64,000 nucleotides of DNA, taken from NCBI GenBank assembly GCA_028864975.1, contig JAGWLG010000008.1:1-64000 (forward strand), written 5' to 3'. The notes below the pieces were generated by a model that was not told where the DNA came from, made no database searches, and saw only the letters and a list, made by a program, of their open reading frames with translations. Position 1 is the stretch's first letter. Each line of letters opens with the position of its first letter. Origin of the DNA: Thermoplasmata archaeon. GTDB taxonomy: Archaea > Thermoplasmatota > Thermoplasmata > Lutacidiplasmatales > UBA184. Made by a program: the position numbers and the translations under genes. Positions 22,787-30,691 of this stretch are shown piece after piece.

Positions 22787-23023
22787 TCACTCTATCGGCA
22801 GGTGCCACCGGCCATCAAGCTCGGCCTCGGTGAGACACCCCGGGAACGGCTGCACCCGACCGGCCCGCTGCTCGTCACGGTAGACCCCGAGCAGAAGCAT
22901 CCCCTCCATGCTGTCGAAGGGGTGCGCCTCATAGTCGATGCCGAGCGGGGTCCGGATTTGCCTCAGCCTCTCATCTACAATCCAGGCGATGCCACCAGAG
23001 CGGAAGGTGGGTAGGGCTCCCAT
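22787..23023 (-). CDS. Small hypothetical protein
   Basis: 78 residues from ATG 23023 (MGALPTFRSGGIAWIVDERL), overlapping the upstream stop (TGATG). Contains IAWIVDERLRQIRTPLGIDY and MLLLGVYRDEQRAG. Function unknown. Confidence 0.45.
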   Translation of the reverse strand: MGALPTFRSGGIAWIVDERLRQIRTPLGIDYEAHPFDSMEGMLLLGVYRDEQRAGRVQPFPGCLTEAELDGRWHLPIE

Positions 23024-23184
23024 CACTTCCCCTGGAGGACCTTCTCGCACACGACCTTCTCTTCCCCGTAGTCCATGTACTCCGGGTCCACGTCGCGCAG
23101 GGCCTTCTCCCGAGCGTCGCGCGGGTCCCGGGCGTTTACCCTCACCCGCCACGTCTTCGTCACCGTCACCACGTACAGCGGCAT
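23023..23184 (-). CDS. Very small protein (53 aa)
   Basis: MPLYVVTVTKTWRVRVNARD, then helices (RDAREKALRDVDPEYMDY) and EEKVVCEKVLQGK. The layout resembles the protein at 1577-1798. The stop overlaps the next start. Confidence 0.45.
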   Translation of the reverse strand: MPLYVVTVTKTWRVRVNARDPRDAREKALRDVDPEYMDYGEEKVVCEKVLQGK

Positions 23185-23191
23185 CGTTCGC

Positions 23192-23368
23192 TCACTCCTC
23201 CCGGTACTGCCCGACTTCCTTCAGGTCCTCGACGAAGTACTCCGCGTCCTCGGGCACGACCCGGAGCCAGATGCCGTTCTTGTTCTCGTCCTTCACGGTC
23301 CCCTTCTCGGAGAAGACCACGTAGAACGTACCCGGCAGACTCTTGCTCTTCACCACGCGCGCTCTCAC
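23192..23368 (-). CDS. Small beta-rich protein (58 aa)
   Basis: From GTG 23368, overlapping the upstream stop (GTGA): VRARVVKSKSLPGTFYVVFS ... GIWLRVVPEDAEYFVEDL. Likely a small barrel. No family recognised. Confidence 0.5.
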   Translation of the reverse strand: MRARVVKSKSLPGTFYVVFSEKGTVKDENKNGIWLRVVPEDAEYFVEDLKEVGQYREE

Positions 23369-23772
23369 GTTCGTCTCTCCTTGAAGTCGTTCGGGCAGAG
23401 CCACGACATCTCCTCGGCCCTCCGCTTGAAACCGGAGGCCCCATCGACCTCGTACCGCCCCGGCTCGACCCTTCCGTCCCTAGCGCCGTCGTAAAGCTCG
23501 TTCATCAGGGCCACGAGCGCCCTCTTCCTGATGGCGGGGGACGTTGCGACCGGCATCGCGGTGCAGTACGACCCGTCCTCGACGGGGTGCCACTCGCGGC
23601 CCACCTTCCGGTACACGTAGAACCGGAGAAGCTCCTCGTCCTCCGGGTCGTCCGGGTCGAAGTCCCCCTGCCAGCCCTCTCCGGTCTCCTCCCACTCGAC
23701 CTTCACCTGGCCGTCCCGACTGATGGCCTTGGTCGGGGTCAGCGTGCCGCACCGGCTGTCGTGCGCTTTCAT
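23365..23772 (-). CDS. Hypothetical protein
   Basis: 135 residues from ATG 23772, ATGA overlap with the upstream gene. Acidic linker FDPDDPEDEELLRFYVYRKV and a helical end (ATSPAIRKRALVALMNELYD). Function unknown. Confidence 0.5.
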   Translation of the reverse strand: MKAHDSRCGTLTPTKAISRDGQVKVEWEETGEGWQGDFDPDDPEDEELLRFYVYRKVGREWHPVEDGSYCTAMPVATSPAIRKRALVALMNELYDGARDGRVEPGRYEVDGASGFKRRAEEMSWLCPNDFKERRT

Positions 23773-24032
23773 GGGTCTGCCCACGGGCCTTCACACTCCT
23801 CGCCGTTGATGCGTTCGTGCGGGCCGGCCCTTCCGTGCTTGCGCAGCCTCCGCTCGGGCTTCTCCATGGGCTCCTCCGCGACTTCGGCCTTGTAACTCCT
23901 GTGCAGGTCGCTCGCGCATTGTTCCGACCGGACCACCCGAATCGTGTCCCCGGGCTCAAAGGCCCGTAGACCGTTCCCGTCGATGGCCTCCTTGATGTGC
24001 TCGACGCAGAGCCGGTGGTACTTCTCGCTCAC
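23769..24032 (-). CDS. Small hypothetical protein
   Basis: 87 residues, MSEKYHRLCVEHIKEAIDGN, then basic stretches (KPERRLRKHGRAGPHERING). Start and stop both overlap neighbours by 4 bases. Confidence 0.5.
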   Translation of the reverse strand: MSEKYHRLCVEHIKEAIDGNGLRAFEPGDTIRVVRSEQCASDLHRSYKAEVAEEPMEKPERRLRKHGRAGPHERINGEECEGPWADP

Positions 24033-24364
24033 GAGCCCTCCTCGTCCTCGTCGTCGGCCCCGTACTCGTAGTCCGTGTTCGCGCTGTCCAGGTCCAGCCA
24101 GGAGGTGCCGACCTTCGCCGCCGGGTCCGCCTTCCTCACGGCCTCGACCAGTTGGGCGTGGCGTTCCTTGGGCGTTGTCCCTGCGAAGAGGTCATGCTCG
24201 CCCCGGGCGCCGACGCTCATCTTGTCGCAGCAGAAGCCATACGGGGCGCGGCGGGTACGGTTCCCTTCCCCGGTCCAGTCCATGACCCGGCGGATGGCCG
24301 TCAGGACCGCCGCCGGTCGCTTGGTCTCTTGCACGTTCACCCACACGTAGAAGGTGTCGCCCAT
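24029..24364 (-). CDS. Hypothetical protein, paralogue of 21039-21389
   Basis: 111 residues, MGDTFYVWVNVQETKRPAAV. It shares the strand-helix opening and the DPAAKV...W...DY block with the 21039 gene, and has an acidic tail (YGADDEDEEGS). Role unknown. Confidence 0.55.
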   Translation of the reverse strand: MGDTFYVWVNVQETKRPAAVLTAIRRVMDWTGEGNRTRRAPYGFCCDKMSVGARGEHDLFAGTTPKERHAQLVEAVRKADPAAKVGTSWLDLDSANTDYEYGADDEDEEGS

Positions 24365-24371
24365 GCTGGTC

Positions 24372-24611
24372 TCACTCCTCCGGGTTCGGGTCCAGCACCT
24401 TCTCCCACGTCGGGTCGAGGTACGTCAGGACGGTCGCTGCGTCCTGCATCGCGTTCGCCACCTCCGCGTCCCAGGTCGAGGTGTAGTCTTTCCTGGCCGC
24501 GCAGGTCGCACGTCCGAGGTGAACGAGGATGTCCACCAGGGCGCTCTCGACCTTCTTGGGCAGGCTGACCCCGGCCCGCAGGTTCTTTTCCAGTCGCTTG
24601 AAGTCGTCCAC
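24372..24611 (-). CDS. Small helical protein
   Basis: 79 residues from GTG 24611 (VDDFKRLEKNLRAGVSLPKK). The sequence before it, GGTGAGGAAC, is taken as the ribosome-binding site; an overlapping GTG at 24620 would use the same bases as codons. The protein is all-helical. Confidence 0.5.
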   Translation of the reverse strand: MDDFKRLEKNLRAGVSLPKKVESALVDILVHLGRATCAARKDYTSTWDAEVANAMQDAATVLTYLDPTWEKVLDPNPEE

Positions 24612-24621
24612 GTTCCTCACC

Positions 24622-24840
24622 TCACAGCCCGAAGAAGGCAGGGTCCGAGTCCTGCTTCTCCAAGAGCTTCTTCATCCGGGCCGCTGAGACCTCCTCGGAC
24701 TTGGCGACGCTCACGGAGCCCGAGCAATCACCGTCGGTGATGTCTCTGAAGACTTGGTCCAGGTCCGGCACATTGTAGGGTCCCGGGCTCAAGACCTCGA
24801 CCTTGATGATGGTCCGGTAGAACTTCTTCTTGCTCGCCAC
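24622..24840 (-). CDS. Small hypothetical protein
   Basis: 72 residues from GTG 24840 (VASKKKFYRTIIKVEVLSPG), with the same GGTGAGGAAC-GTG start context as the next gene. Beta-rich start, helical end (ARMKKLLEKQDSDPAFF). Confidence 0.5.
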   Translation of the reverse strand: MASKKKFYRTIIKVEVLSPGPYNVPDLDQVFRDITDGDCSGSVSVAKSEEVSAARMKKLLEKQDSDPAFFGL

Positions 24841-24850
24841 GTTCCTCACC

Positions 24851-25561
24851 TCAGAGCTTCAGGTCGAGGTGGTGGGGCCAGAAAGCCCTGTCCATCTCCG
24901 ACGAGACCTCCACGGCTCCCGCGAGCGGCACCCGGGAGACCTCGCTCTCCGCGAGCAGCCGCATGACCGCCGGGCGCACGCCCCAGAACCCGAGCCGGGC
25001 CTGGTCCAGAATCTCCGTCGCCGCCCACCGTTGGTCGTCTCCCTTCGCCTCCTCGTGGAGGTAGTACATCAGGGACCGGCTGATGCCGGTCGCCACGCCC
25101 TTCACGTTGAAGGGTCGGCGCTCCTGCGGGGAGGTGGGCGACGGGGCGACTGGCGCGGGCGAGCCCGGCGGCGTCGGAGCCCGGGCCCCCACGGCGAGCG
25201 CTCGCGCAGCGTCCCGGGCGTTGGTCAGGCGCTCCAGGATGACCGCGCGCTTGCGCGGGTCCGGGTCGGAACAGACCTGCTCAAAGAGCAAGTCCCCGAT
25301 GGTGATGGACTCCATCGGTCGGCGCTGGCGCTCTCCGCGCTGCTCCGTTCCGTGGCCACGCATCCGGTTCCGTCGGACCGCCTGCATCACCTCGCGGCGC
25401 AGGTTCTCCGGGAGCGCGGAGAGGATGCCGCCTCCGACCCAGACCGAGCCCGCCTTCAGAGCGGCCACGGTCGGGAGGGCGTTGGGCACCTCGTTGTTTG
25501 CCGGGATACCGCCCGGCGCGGCGTTCGGGTAGGGCACGGCTGGGGTCTGGGTTGCCGTCAT
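24851..25561 (-). CDS. Hypothetical protein (236 aa)
   Basis: From ATG 25561 (MTATQTPAVPYPNAAPGGIP). A disordered Pro/Ala start, helices (ENLRREVMQAVRRNRMRGHG; DPRKRAVILERLTNARDAAR), a Pro-rich linker and a helical end. The leader carries the first CGAGGGTGG copy of the cassette array. No family recognised. Confidence 0.55.
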   Translation of the reverse strand: MTATQTPAVPYPNAAPGGIPANNEVPNALPTVAALKAGSVWVGGGILSALPENLRREVMQAVRRNRMRGHGTEQRGERQRRPMESITIGDLLFEQVCSDPDPRKRAVILERLTNARDAARALAVGARAPTPPGSPAPVAPSPTSPQERRPFNVKGVATGISRSLMYYLHEEAKGDDQRWAATEILDQARLGFWGVRPAVMRLLAESEVSRVPLAGAVEVSSEMDRAFWPHHLDLKL

Positions 25562-25619
25562 TTTTACCACCCTCGATAGAGGCGGGAGCGCCCCGCCCCT
25601 GGCACCACGCTTCAGCCGG

Positions 25620-26033
25620 TCAGTTGAAAGGTGCGCCCTCGCTCTTGCACCAGCACTCTTCCTTCGTCAGTTGAACGTCCGCGCTTGGCTCGCAAGCGTT
25701 CGCCGGGTGCCGGACGGCCTCGACGCCGAACACCGCGGACACGACCTCGGTTCCCGCGTCGTCCATCGCGCAGAGGTAGTCGGAGTCCACGCCGTCCGGC
25801 CCGCAGTTGTGGCCGCTCTCGACGGTGGACCGTAGCTCGTCCAGAAGGCGCTGCGGCACGATGCCGAAGCTCCCGAGCTTCTCGACCAGGGCAACGGCCA
25901 TGCGCAACTCTCCGAGGGCTGTTCCCCCGAAGTCCCCTCCGGCCACGACCCTAGCCGCGGCGATGAGGCGGCGCACGGACATCTGGCGCTCGTTCGGCGG
26001 TATGGCGTTCGCTGAGGTGTCGTTCTCTGGCAT
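25620..26033 (-). CDS. Cassette-array gene, hypothetical
   Basis: 137 residues from ATG 26033 (MPENDTSANAIPPNERQMSV), preceded by CGAGGGTGG. Helical middle (RRLIAAARVVAGGDFGGTAL) and a Cys-containing end (KEECWCKSEGAPFN). Similar in layout to the 26075 gene (many Ala/Gly/Leu helices), but no clear homology is visible by eye. Confidence 0.55.
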   Translation of the reverse strand: MPENDTSANAIPPNERQMSVRRLIAAARVVAGGDFGGTALGELRMAVALVEKLGSFGIVPQRLLDELRSTVESGHNCGPDGVDSDYLCAMDDAGTEVVSAVFGVEAVRHPANACEPSADVQLTKEECWCKSEGAPFN

Positions 26034-26074
26034 GGATTTCCACCCTCGGGTGCGGCCCCGAAGGGCCGCGGCGC

Positions 26075-26392
26075 TCAAGCGTTGTCCGCGTGGTACGCCG
26101 CCCACATCAGGGCTCCGGTGAGGCTCGGCCCTCCGGTCGCGCGGAGAGCTTCCTCCAACACCGCGAGCGGTGCCTGGACCTCCTGGCGCGCCAGGGCGAA
26201 GCGAATGTCCATCAGGGCTCCGCACGCCATGACCGCGTGGTCGGACCGGCAGGCGGCGGTGTGGACGTGGGGCGGATGCTCCCCGAACAGGTCGGAGAAC
26301 ACCCGGTTGGTCTCGGCACGGCAAAGGAGACCGTCAAGGGCGCTGGCGATGGCAAGGTCGTCGCTGGGCGCTGGGGTCGCTCTGTCGCTCAT
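26075..26392 (-). CDS. Cassette-array gene, hypothetical
   Basis: 105 residues from ATG 26392 (MSDRATPAPSDDLAIASALD). Mostly helical (IRFALARQEVQAPLAVLEEA) with His/Cys residues HPPHVHTAACRSDHAVMACG. Preceded by the leader element and a GAGA-loop hairpin. Confidence 0.55.
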   Translation of the reverse strand: MSDRATPAPSDDLAIASALDGLLCRAETNRVFSDLFGEHPPHVHTAACRSDHAVMACGALMDIRFALARQEVQAPLAVLEEALRATGGPSLTGALMWAAYHADNA

Positions 26393-26435
26393 GGTTTCCA
26401 CCCTCGGGTCCGGGCCTCTCGGCCCGGGAATAGGT

Positions 26436-26669
26436 TCACGCCACCTCACCGGAGGCGACGCGCGGTGTGTGTAGCTCCCGGCCCGTGGCCACCGGCGTGA
26501 CGGCTGTCACGTCGCACGCGGCCACGTACCAGGTCCACACTCCGCACGTCTCACCGATGGCGGCGTAGGGACACTCTCCGTGCTGCTCGACCTCCTGGAC
26601 AAGCTCGACACGGAGGTTGTCCCTGATGCGCTCGACCCAGACGAGACTCGGGTCTCGGGTTTGCATCAT
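26436..26669 (-). CDS. Cassette-array gene, hypothetical
   Basis: 77 residues from ATG 26669 (an ATG follows at 26666). VERIRDNLRVELVQEVEQHG then CPYAAIGETCGVWTWYVAAC; three Cys and several Trp. The leader element is present. Confidence 0.5.
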   Translation of the reverse strand: MMQTRDPSLVWVERIRDNLRVELVQEVEQHGECPYAAIGETCGVWTWYVAACDVTAVTPVATGRELHTPRVASGEVA

Positions 26670-26817
26670 GGGGACCACCCTCGGGCGCCCGGACTTCCAG
26701 AGCCCGGGCGTTGGTCGCTCGCGGGGACGGTGAGAAGGAGCGAAGCGAACCTCTCGTGGACTAAGCCAGGGACGTTCGCTCCTCCCACCTTGGTATAGTC
26801 AGGCGCGGGTCTGGTTC
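26670..26817. other. Intergenic spacer with two inverted repeats
   Basis: 148 bp without a gene. CGCCCGG (26686-26692) pairs with CCGGGCG (26704-26710). AGGAGCGAA (26736-26744) pairs with TTCGCTCCT (26775-26783). A TATA-like GACTATACC lies on the minus strand near 26792-26800. It may hold a terminator and an internal promoter of the array. Confidence 0.4.
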
Positions 26818-27123
26818 TTAGGGTTTTGTACGGTCCTTCGCACGGGCCCGGGCATCGGGATGAGCCCACTCCCGGATGACCGGCATCTGCTTCATCGAGA
26901 GAATCTTCGTGCTCTCGGGAGCCCCGGTCAGGACGATGGCCTCGGCGGTGAACCGCACGCTCTCGTCGGACAGGCCGGCCTTCGCTAGGAAGCTCACTCC
27001 GACCGCCACGGTGCAGACCTGGGCGTTGATGTCTTCAGGGTCGGCGACGTTGTTCTCAAGGGTCTCGGCGAGGTAGCGCGCGATTTCCTTCTCGGCGTCG
27101 GGTACAGTTGCTCTCTTGGGCAT
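26818..27123 (-). CDS. Cassette-array gene, hypothetical
   Basis: 101 residues from ATG 27123 (MPKRATVPDAEKEIARYLAE). Helical, with VCTVAVGVSFLAKAGLSDES and ALSMK-type basic end. Leader element present at 27132-27140. Confidence 0.55.
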   Translation of the reverse strand: MPKRATVPDAEKEIARYLAETLENNVADPEDINAQVCTVAVGVSFLAKAGLSDESVRFTAEAIVLTGAPESTKILSMKQMPVIREWAHPDARARAKDRTKP

Positions 27124-27172
27124 GTGTGTTACCACCCTCGGCGGGGGAAAGGGTTCAGGAGCGCACGGACCG

Positions 27173-27403
27173 TCACGTCAGGTGCTTCCTCCAAAGCAGG
27201 AGGGTTGCACCCGCGATGATGGCCGCTACCGCCAGCGGCACGGCCACACCCGCAAGTAGCGCCACCGGCAGCCCGAGCCACGAGAGGACCGGGAACGTCT
27301 CTGTTCCCAGGCCCAGCACCGCGACCAGGGCCAAGACCACGAGACCCTTCACGACGAGGGCCCGGGGCCCCCAACTGGCGAGCAGCGTTCGGAGCGCGAG
27401 CAT
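27173..27403 (-). CDS. Small membrane protein
   Basis: 76 residues from ATG 27403. Two predicted membrane helices: ALVVKGLVVLALVAVLGLG and WLGLPVALLAGVAVPLAVAA running on into AIIAGATLLLW, ending in basic RKHLT. No leader element; it follows closely on the upstream gene. Could be a holin-like or other small membrane protein; function not shown. Confidence 0.6.
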   Translation of the reverse strand: MLALRTLLASWGPRALVVKGLVVLALVAVLGLGTETFPVLSWLGLPVALLAGVAVPLAVAAIIAGATLLLWRKHLT

Positions 27404-27416
27404 CGGTGTCACTCCC

Positions 27417-27746
27417 TCAGCTTGCGGCTTGAGCCTTGGCCTTCTCCTCGGCTCGCTTGAACGCACGCCAGATGTCCCCGTTCGTTGGCCCGGGGAACTC
27501 CGCCCGTGCTTCTCGGAAGAGGGCTATGGCTCGGTCGCCTACTTCTTCTGAGATTCCGGTGGACCAGCATGTCTTTCGGATGAGGAACTCCGGCTCCCCT
27601 GGAATCCTCGCGTGGGTACTGCTTAGGAGCGCCCGGTGAAGGACCCACGCTTCCTTCGATGGGGAAGCATCTAGGCCCCGCTGGTCCTTCCTTGCCTTGG
27701 ATGCGCGATGCCGTCGCCCAAGCTCCCCCTTTGGTATCTTCGCCAT
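27417..27746 (-). CDS. Small basic hypothetical protein
   Basis: 109 residues, MAKIPKGELGRRHRASKARK, strongly basic at the start, then helices (DRAIALFREARAEFPGPTNG). No leader element. Function unknown. Confidence 0.5.
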   Translation of the reverse strand: MAKIPKGELGRRHRASKARKDQRGLDASPSKEAWVLHRALLSSTHARIPGEPEFLIRKTCWSTGISEEVGDRAIALFREARAEFPGPTNGDIWRAFKRAEEKAKAQAAS

Positions 27747-27775
27747 CTTCTCTCCTAGCCCTGGCCTCGTTCTCT

Positions 27776-27985
27776 TCAGCTTGCGCCGAGTACCGCTCCG
27801 CGCTTCGGTCGCGGCGGCAGCACGCCGGTCTTCAGGGCTTCCGAGTACGCGGCGAACGTATCCTCGTCCATCCCGAGCACGACTTCAAGGAGCGCGCTCG
27901 CTGCCGGGTCCCTCTTCTCGTCCAGCACCCGGACGTGCCTCTTCAGGAGGTGGACCGCTTCATGGATGGCCGCGTGGTCAGGCAT
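27776..27985 (-). CDS. Small helical protein
   Basis: 69 residues from ATG 27985 (MPDHAAIHEAVHLLKRHVRV), helical, with a basic C-terminus. Upstream codons in the same frame belong to a shadow ORF over the next gene. Confidence 0.5.
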   Translation of the reverse strand: MPDHAAIHEAVHLLKRHVRVLDEKRDPAASALLEVVLGMDEDTFAAYSEALKTGVLPPRPKRGAVLGAS

Positions 27986-27999
27986 CGGACGCTCTCCGG

Positions 28000-28359
28000 C
28001 TAGGCCCTCGCGTTCTGGCGGTCCGCTTCGGCGATGGCTTCCTGAAGCTGCGCGACGAGGGTCCTGGCCTCTCGCAGGTTCAGCGTGAACCCGAACTCCT
28101 TCTCCTTCCGGGAGAAGTACAGCCTCACCTGGCCCCCGAGAATCGTTCCCTCGGAGCCGCGGTACTCGGACAGGGTGAACCCCTGGCCGTAGGCACTCGC
28201 CTTCAGGTTGTCCATGTCGAGGACGACCTTCCCGACCACGCCGTTCCGTCGTCTGCTGTCGCCCTCCGCGTAGTCCTCGCTCACCCAGCCGGACACGGTG
28301 CTTCCGGCTCGGTCGTTCGCCGATTGCTCTCTCGTCGCCTGTTCGCTTCCGTTCATCAT
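28000..28359 (-). CDS. Cassette-array gene, hypothetical
   Basis: 119 residues from ATG 28359. Charged start (MMNGSEQATREQSANDRAGS), beta-rich centre (VVGKVVLDMDNLKASAYGQG; GGQVRLYFSRKEKEFGF) and a helical end. The leader and a GUGA-loop hairpin (28380-28397) precede it. Confidence 0.55.
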   Translation of the reverse strand: MMNGSEQATREQSANDRAGSTVSGWVSEDYAEGDSRRRNGVVGKVVLDMDNLKASAYGQGFTLSEYRGSEGTILGGQVRLYFSRKEKEFGFTLNLREARTLVAQLQEAIAEADRQNARA

Positions 28360-28415
28360 GGGTTTCACCACCCTCGGGTCCGCCGGTCACCCGGCGGGAA
28401 TGAGTTCGCTCGGCC

Positions 28416-28838
28416 TTACCGCTTCCTTGCGCGCTTCGACGGCTGCGCAGCCGTCAGCACGGACCGTAGCGTCGTCGTGAGACCGTCAAGCTCCTTCACG
28501 ATGTCACCGACGAGCGCCTTCACCCCGCCGCGCATGGCCAGGCTCACCGCTCCGCCCAGGCCGGACTGCGCACGGTGAAGCTCCTCGGCGGCGCGCTCCG
28601 TCGCAGCAGCCAGCCGGTCCAACGGCTCGCGCAGCCGGTCCACGCTCGCCAGAACCTCCCGGCGCACGTCCGGGTCCAGGTCTTTGAAGGACGCGATGCC
28701 CTTCTCGCTGAAGGTCCGCAGGTCCCCGAGCGCGGAGGCAATGGTCCGAAGGCGCTCCTCCTCGGAACTGCCCCCGCTCTCGCCCTCGGCAGCGGTCGCT
28801 CCCCGGCGCACCGTCAACGTCGCTCCCAGGAGCCCCAT
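28416..28838 (-). CDS. Helical protein, possible paralogue of 36996-37436
   Basis: 140 residues from ATG 28838, with GGAGGTGA five bases upstream overlapping the previous gene's end. Long amphipathic helices (PDVRREVLASVDRLREPLDR; VKALVGDIVKELDGLTTTLR), probably coiled coil. Order and spacing match the protein at 36996-37436 (SPATRLLILSKLSGLTSTLQ ... HLESLSATVKQVV). It may be a structural or scaffolding protein. Confidence 0.55.
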   Translation of the reverse strand: MGLLGATLTVRRGATAAEGESGGSSEEERLRTIASALGDLRTFSEKGIASFKDLDPDVRREVLASVDRLREPLDRLAAATERAAEELHRAQSGLGGAVSLAMRGGVKALVGDIVKELDGLTTTLRSVLTAAQPSKRARKR

Positions 28839-28839
28839 C

Positions 28840-29325
28840 TCACTCACCTCCGACGGGCAGGTGAGGCAGCAGGTCCAGGGGAAGCAGGTTCTTCAGCATC
28901 CCCCGGCCCACGTCCACCGACGTTCGCACGAGCCCGGGCACGTCCGCGCCCTGGACCAGGGCGAGCAGGCTCTTCATCCCGTCCGGTCCGTCCAGTATCC
29001 GGCACTTGTACCAGCCCTCCCGGATGAAGGACGTGGTGTGGCCCCCGGCGACGCCCACGACGTAGGCCGTGGTCCTGATGCCCAGGCCCATGTCCACGTT
29101 CTTGAGGAGGATTCCCCGCAGCGGCTTCGGGAGGTTCAAGCGCTGGATGGACTCCGCCCGGTCGGCGAAGTACTCCAGGCACGCGGCCTCTACGGTCTCG
29201 ACCGGGGCGGGGAGGTTGTTCATCCCCAGGATGCGCGAGGTCAGTTGTCCCATCGCGGTCTCCAAGAGGGAGAACCGCGGTTCGTTCGGCGCTCGGCGTT
29301 CTTGCTCTCGACGTGGCTTCGACAT
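28840..29325 (-). CDS. Cassette-array gene, hypothetical
   Basis: 161 residues from ATG 29325 (MSKPRREQERRAPNEPRFSL). Helical then alpha/beta (GIRTTAYVVGVAGGHTTSFI; WYKCRILDGPDGMKSLLALV). Together with the overlapping gene at 28416 it forms a coupled pair. The leader and a perfect 9-bp hairpin precede it. Confidence 0.55.
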   Translation of the reverse strand: MSKPRREQERRAPNEPRFSLLETAMGQLTSRILGMNNLPAPVETVEAACLEYFADRAESIQRLNLPKPLRGILLKNVDMGLGIRTTAYVVGVAGGHTTSFIREGWYKCRILDGPDGMKSLLALVQGADVPGLVRTSVDVGRGMLKNLLPLDLLPHLPVGGE

Positions 29326-29371
29326 GGTTTCCACCCTCGGCAGCCGCCCCGGTTCCGGGGCGGGAAGAGGT

Positions 29372-29518
29372 TCACGCGCTCTCGACGTAGCTGCGCTCGG
29401 GGTAGTTGGGGCGCGGGCGCGGTGCCCACACGACGCCCGGGGTTCTGAGGTCGGCCCAGGTCTTGAGGGCCGGGAGTTCGGCGGCGGCGCTGGCGCTCTT
29501 GCTCTCGTGTTCGTTCAT
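29372..29518 (-). CDS. Tiny cassette-array protein (48 aa)
   Basis: MNEHESKSASAAAELPALKT, then WADLRTPGVVWAPRPRPNYP. Preceded by CGAGGGTGGAACCC-ATG. The leader context makes translation likely despite the length. Confidence 0.5.
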   Translation of the reverse strand: MNEHESKSASAAAELPALKTWADLRTPGVVWAPRPRPNYPERSYVESA

Positions 29519-29677
29519 GGGTTCCACCCTCGCGTGGCGCGCGGCCTATCAGACCCTCCCGTGCCGCTCGGGAGAACGGCGCCCGGCATACGCCAATCCG
29601 GCGTCCGTGCATGAGGGAAGGGGTTCCTGGGTCGCGTACCACCCTCGGCGGCGCGCCCCGAAGGGCGCGGAAGTAGT
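29519..29677. other. Cassette remnant without a supported gene
   Basis: A leader element (29639-29647) and a UUCG-type hairpin (29652-29669) are present. However, the frames that follow are short and run through the next leader as GWNP before its ATGA. This is either a very small ORF (ATG at 29589 or 29616) or a decayed cassette. Confidence 0.4.
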
Positions 29678-29803
29678 TCACTCCTGGCCTTCCAGGGTCT
29701 CGGAGTCGTGGACCCCGCCACACTCGTCGCATGGCCCGGTCCCGGCGAGCGTCGGGTCGCGTTCCCCGGTCGGCTGCTTCTTCTTGGGTTTGCTCTTGGG
29801 CAT
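29678..29803 (-). CDS. Tiny cassette-array protein (41 aa) with CxxC
   Basis: MPKSKPKKKQPTGERDPTLA, then GPCDECGGVHDSETLEGQE. A basic start and one zinc knuckle with a nearby His. Leader at 29809-29817 and hairpin at 29822-29839. Confidence 0.5.
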   Translation of the reverse strand: MPKSKPKKKQPTGERDPTLAGTGPCDECGGVHDSETLEGQE

Positions 29804-29846
29804 TTTCACCACCCTCGGCGGCGCGCCCCGAAGGGCGCGGAAGTAG

Positions 29847-30071
29847 TTAGAGAGGGAACCGCTTCGCAGATTCCCGCCGCTTGAGGTTCATCGTCGCGTG
29901 CTGCTCGCACATCGGGACCTTGCGCCCCTTCCAATCGCTGACCCTGCACGTTGCCCTGCGCGAGCATGTATGCGGTTGTCTTCCGTTCATCGGGCCTCTC
30001 GTCGTGGTCCAGAAGACCGCTTGGCAGTTGGTACTTGTCAGGTCCGGCGGGAACAGTTCACCATCTCTCAT
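29847..30071 (-). CDS. Cassette-array Cys/His protein
   Basis: 74 residues from ATG 30071 (MRDGELFPPDLTSTNCQAVF). Cys/His spacing NCQAVF ... HTCSRRATCRV ... MCEQHATMN suggests a zinc site of the type that ends CxxH. Basic tail. Function unknown. Confidence 0.55.
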   Translation of the reverse strand: MRDGELFPPDLTSTNCQAVFWTTTRGPMNGRQPHTCSRRATCRVSDWKGRKVPMCEQHATMNLKRRESAKRFPL

Positions 30072-30115
30072 GGGTTCCACCCTCGGCGGCGCGCCCCGAA
30101 GGGCGCGGAAGAGGT

Positions 30116-30358
30116 TCAACCTTGACCGTGCCGGACGAGAATCGGCCCGCTCTTCTCGTAGGAGTCACGGTCGCTGAACGGGAAGAACTCCCCGACAAGC
30201 GGGAGCGCCACGTTCACGAAGGTTGTCCCGTTGTGGTCGCGGTACTCCGGCAGGCTCGCGTCGATGGTCTCGATGGTCGCTATTCGGCGGATGGCGCTCG
30301 TCGGCTCGACCCCGCCGCTTGCGCTGAGCAGGGTCCGTACGGTGTCGGCTTCGTTCAT
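30116..30358 (-). CDS. Cassette-array gene, hypothetical
   Basis: 80 residues from ATG 30358 (MNEADTVRTLLSASGGVEPT). Alpha then beta (GTTFVNVALPLVGEFFPFSD). Leader element at 30364-30372. Confidence 0.5.
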   Translation of the reverse strand: MNEADTVRTLLSASGGVEPTSAIRRIATIETIDASLPEYRDHNGTTFVNVALPLVGEFFPFSDRDSYEKSGPILVRHGQG

Positions 30359-30430
30359 GGGTTCCACCCTCGGGAGGCAGCGGGCCGCGCCTCATGGACT
30401 TTGCCGCGCGCCCCGCTGCTGGTATCGTTC

Positions 30431-30691
30431 TCAATGACCGTGCGTGTTCCTTCCGAGAAGCCGGTCGCTCTGGTATCCGGCCCACACCGGCCGACCATCG
30501 CGGTCCAGGTCCAGGAACCGTACCGCGACCTCGTACTGCCCGCCCTCGGGCGGTTCAATCGTGAGCGTGTCCACGCCACGGTGCTGCGCCACCCAGATGA
30601 AGCCGCGCTCGCGGTTCGTACCGAAGTGGGTCTTGCCCTGGAAGAACTGGTCGATTTCGTCGCGGTAGCGCTCTCGGATGCTCTGATTCAT
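30431..30691 (-). CDS. Cassette-array gene, hypothetical
   Basis: 86 residues from ATG 30691 (MNQSIRERYRDEIDQFFQGK), then strands (RGFIWVAQHRGVDTLTIEPP; EVAVRFLDLDRDGRPVWAGY). Leader element at 30697-30705. Confidence 0.55.
   Translation of the reverse strand: MNQSIRERYRDEIDQFFQGKTHFGTNRERGFIWVAQHRGVDTLTIEPPEGGQYEVAVRFLDLDRDGRPVWAGYQSDRLLGRNTHGH

Noticed and set aside
29515..29721. Minus-strand frame of 68 residues in the cassette gap.
   Set aside because: It runs backward through the hairpin and leader of neighbouring cassettes, and no start codon has the usual leader spacing.
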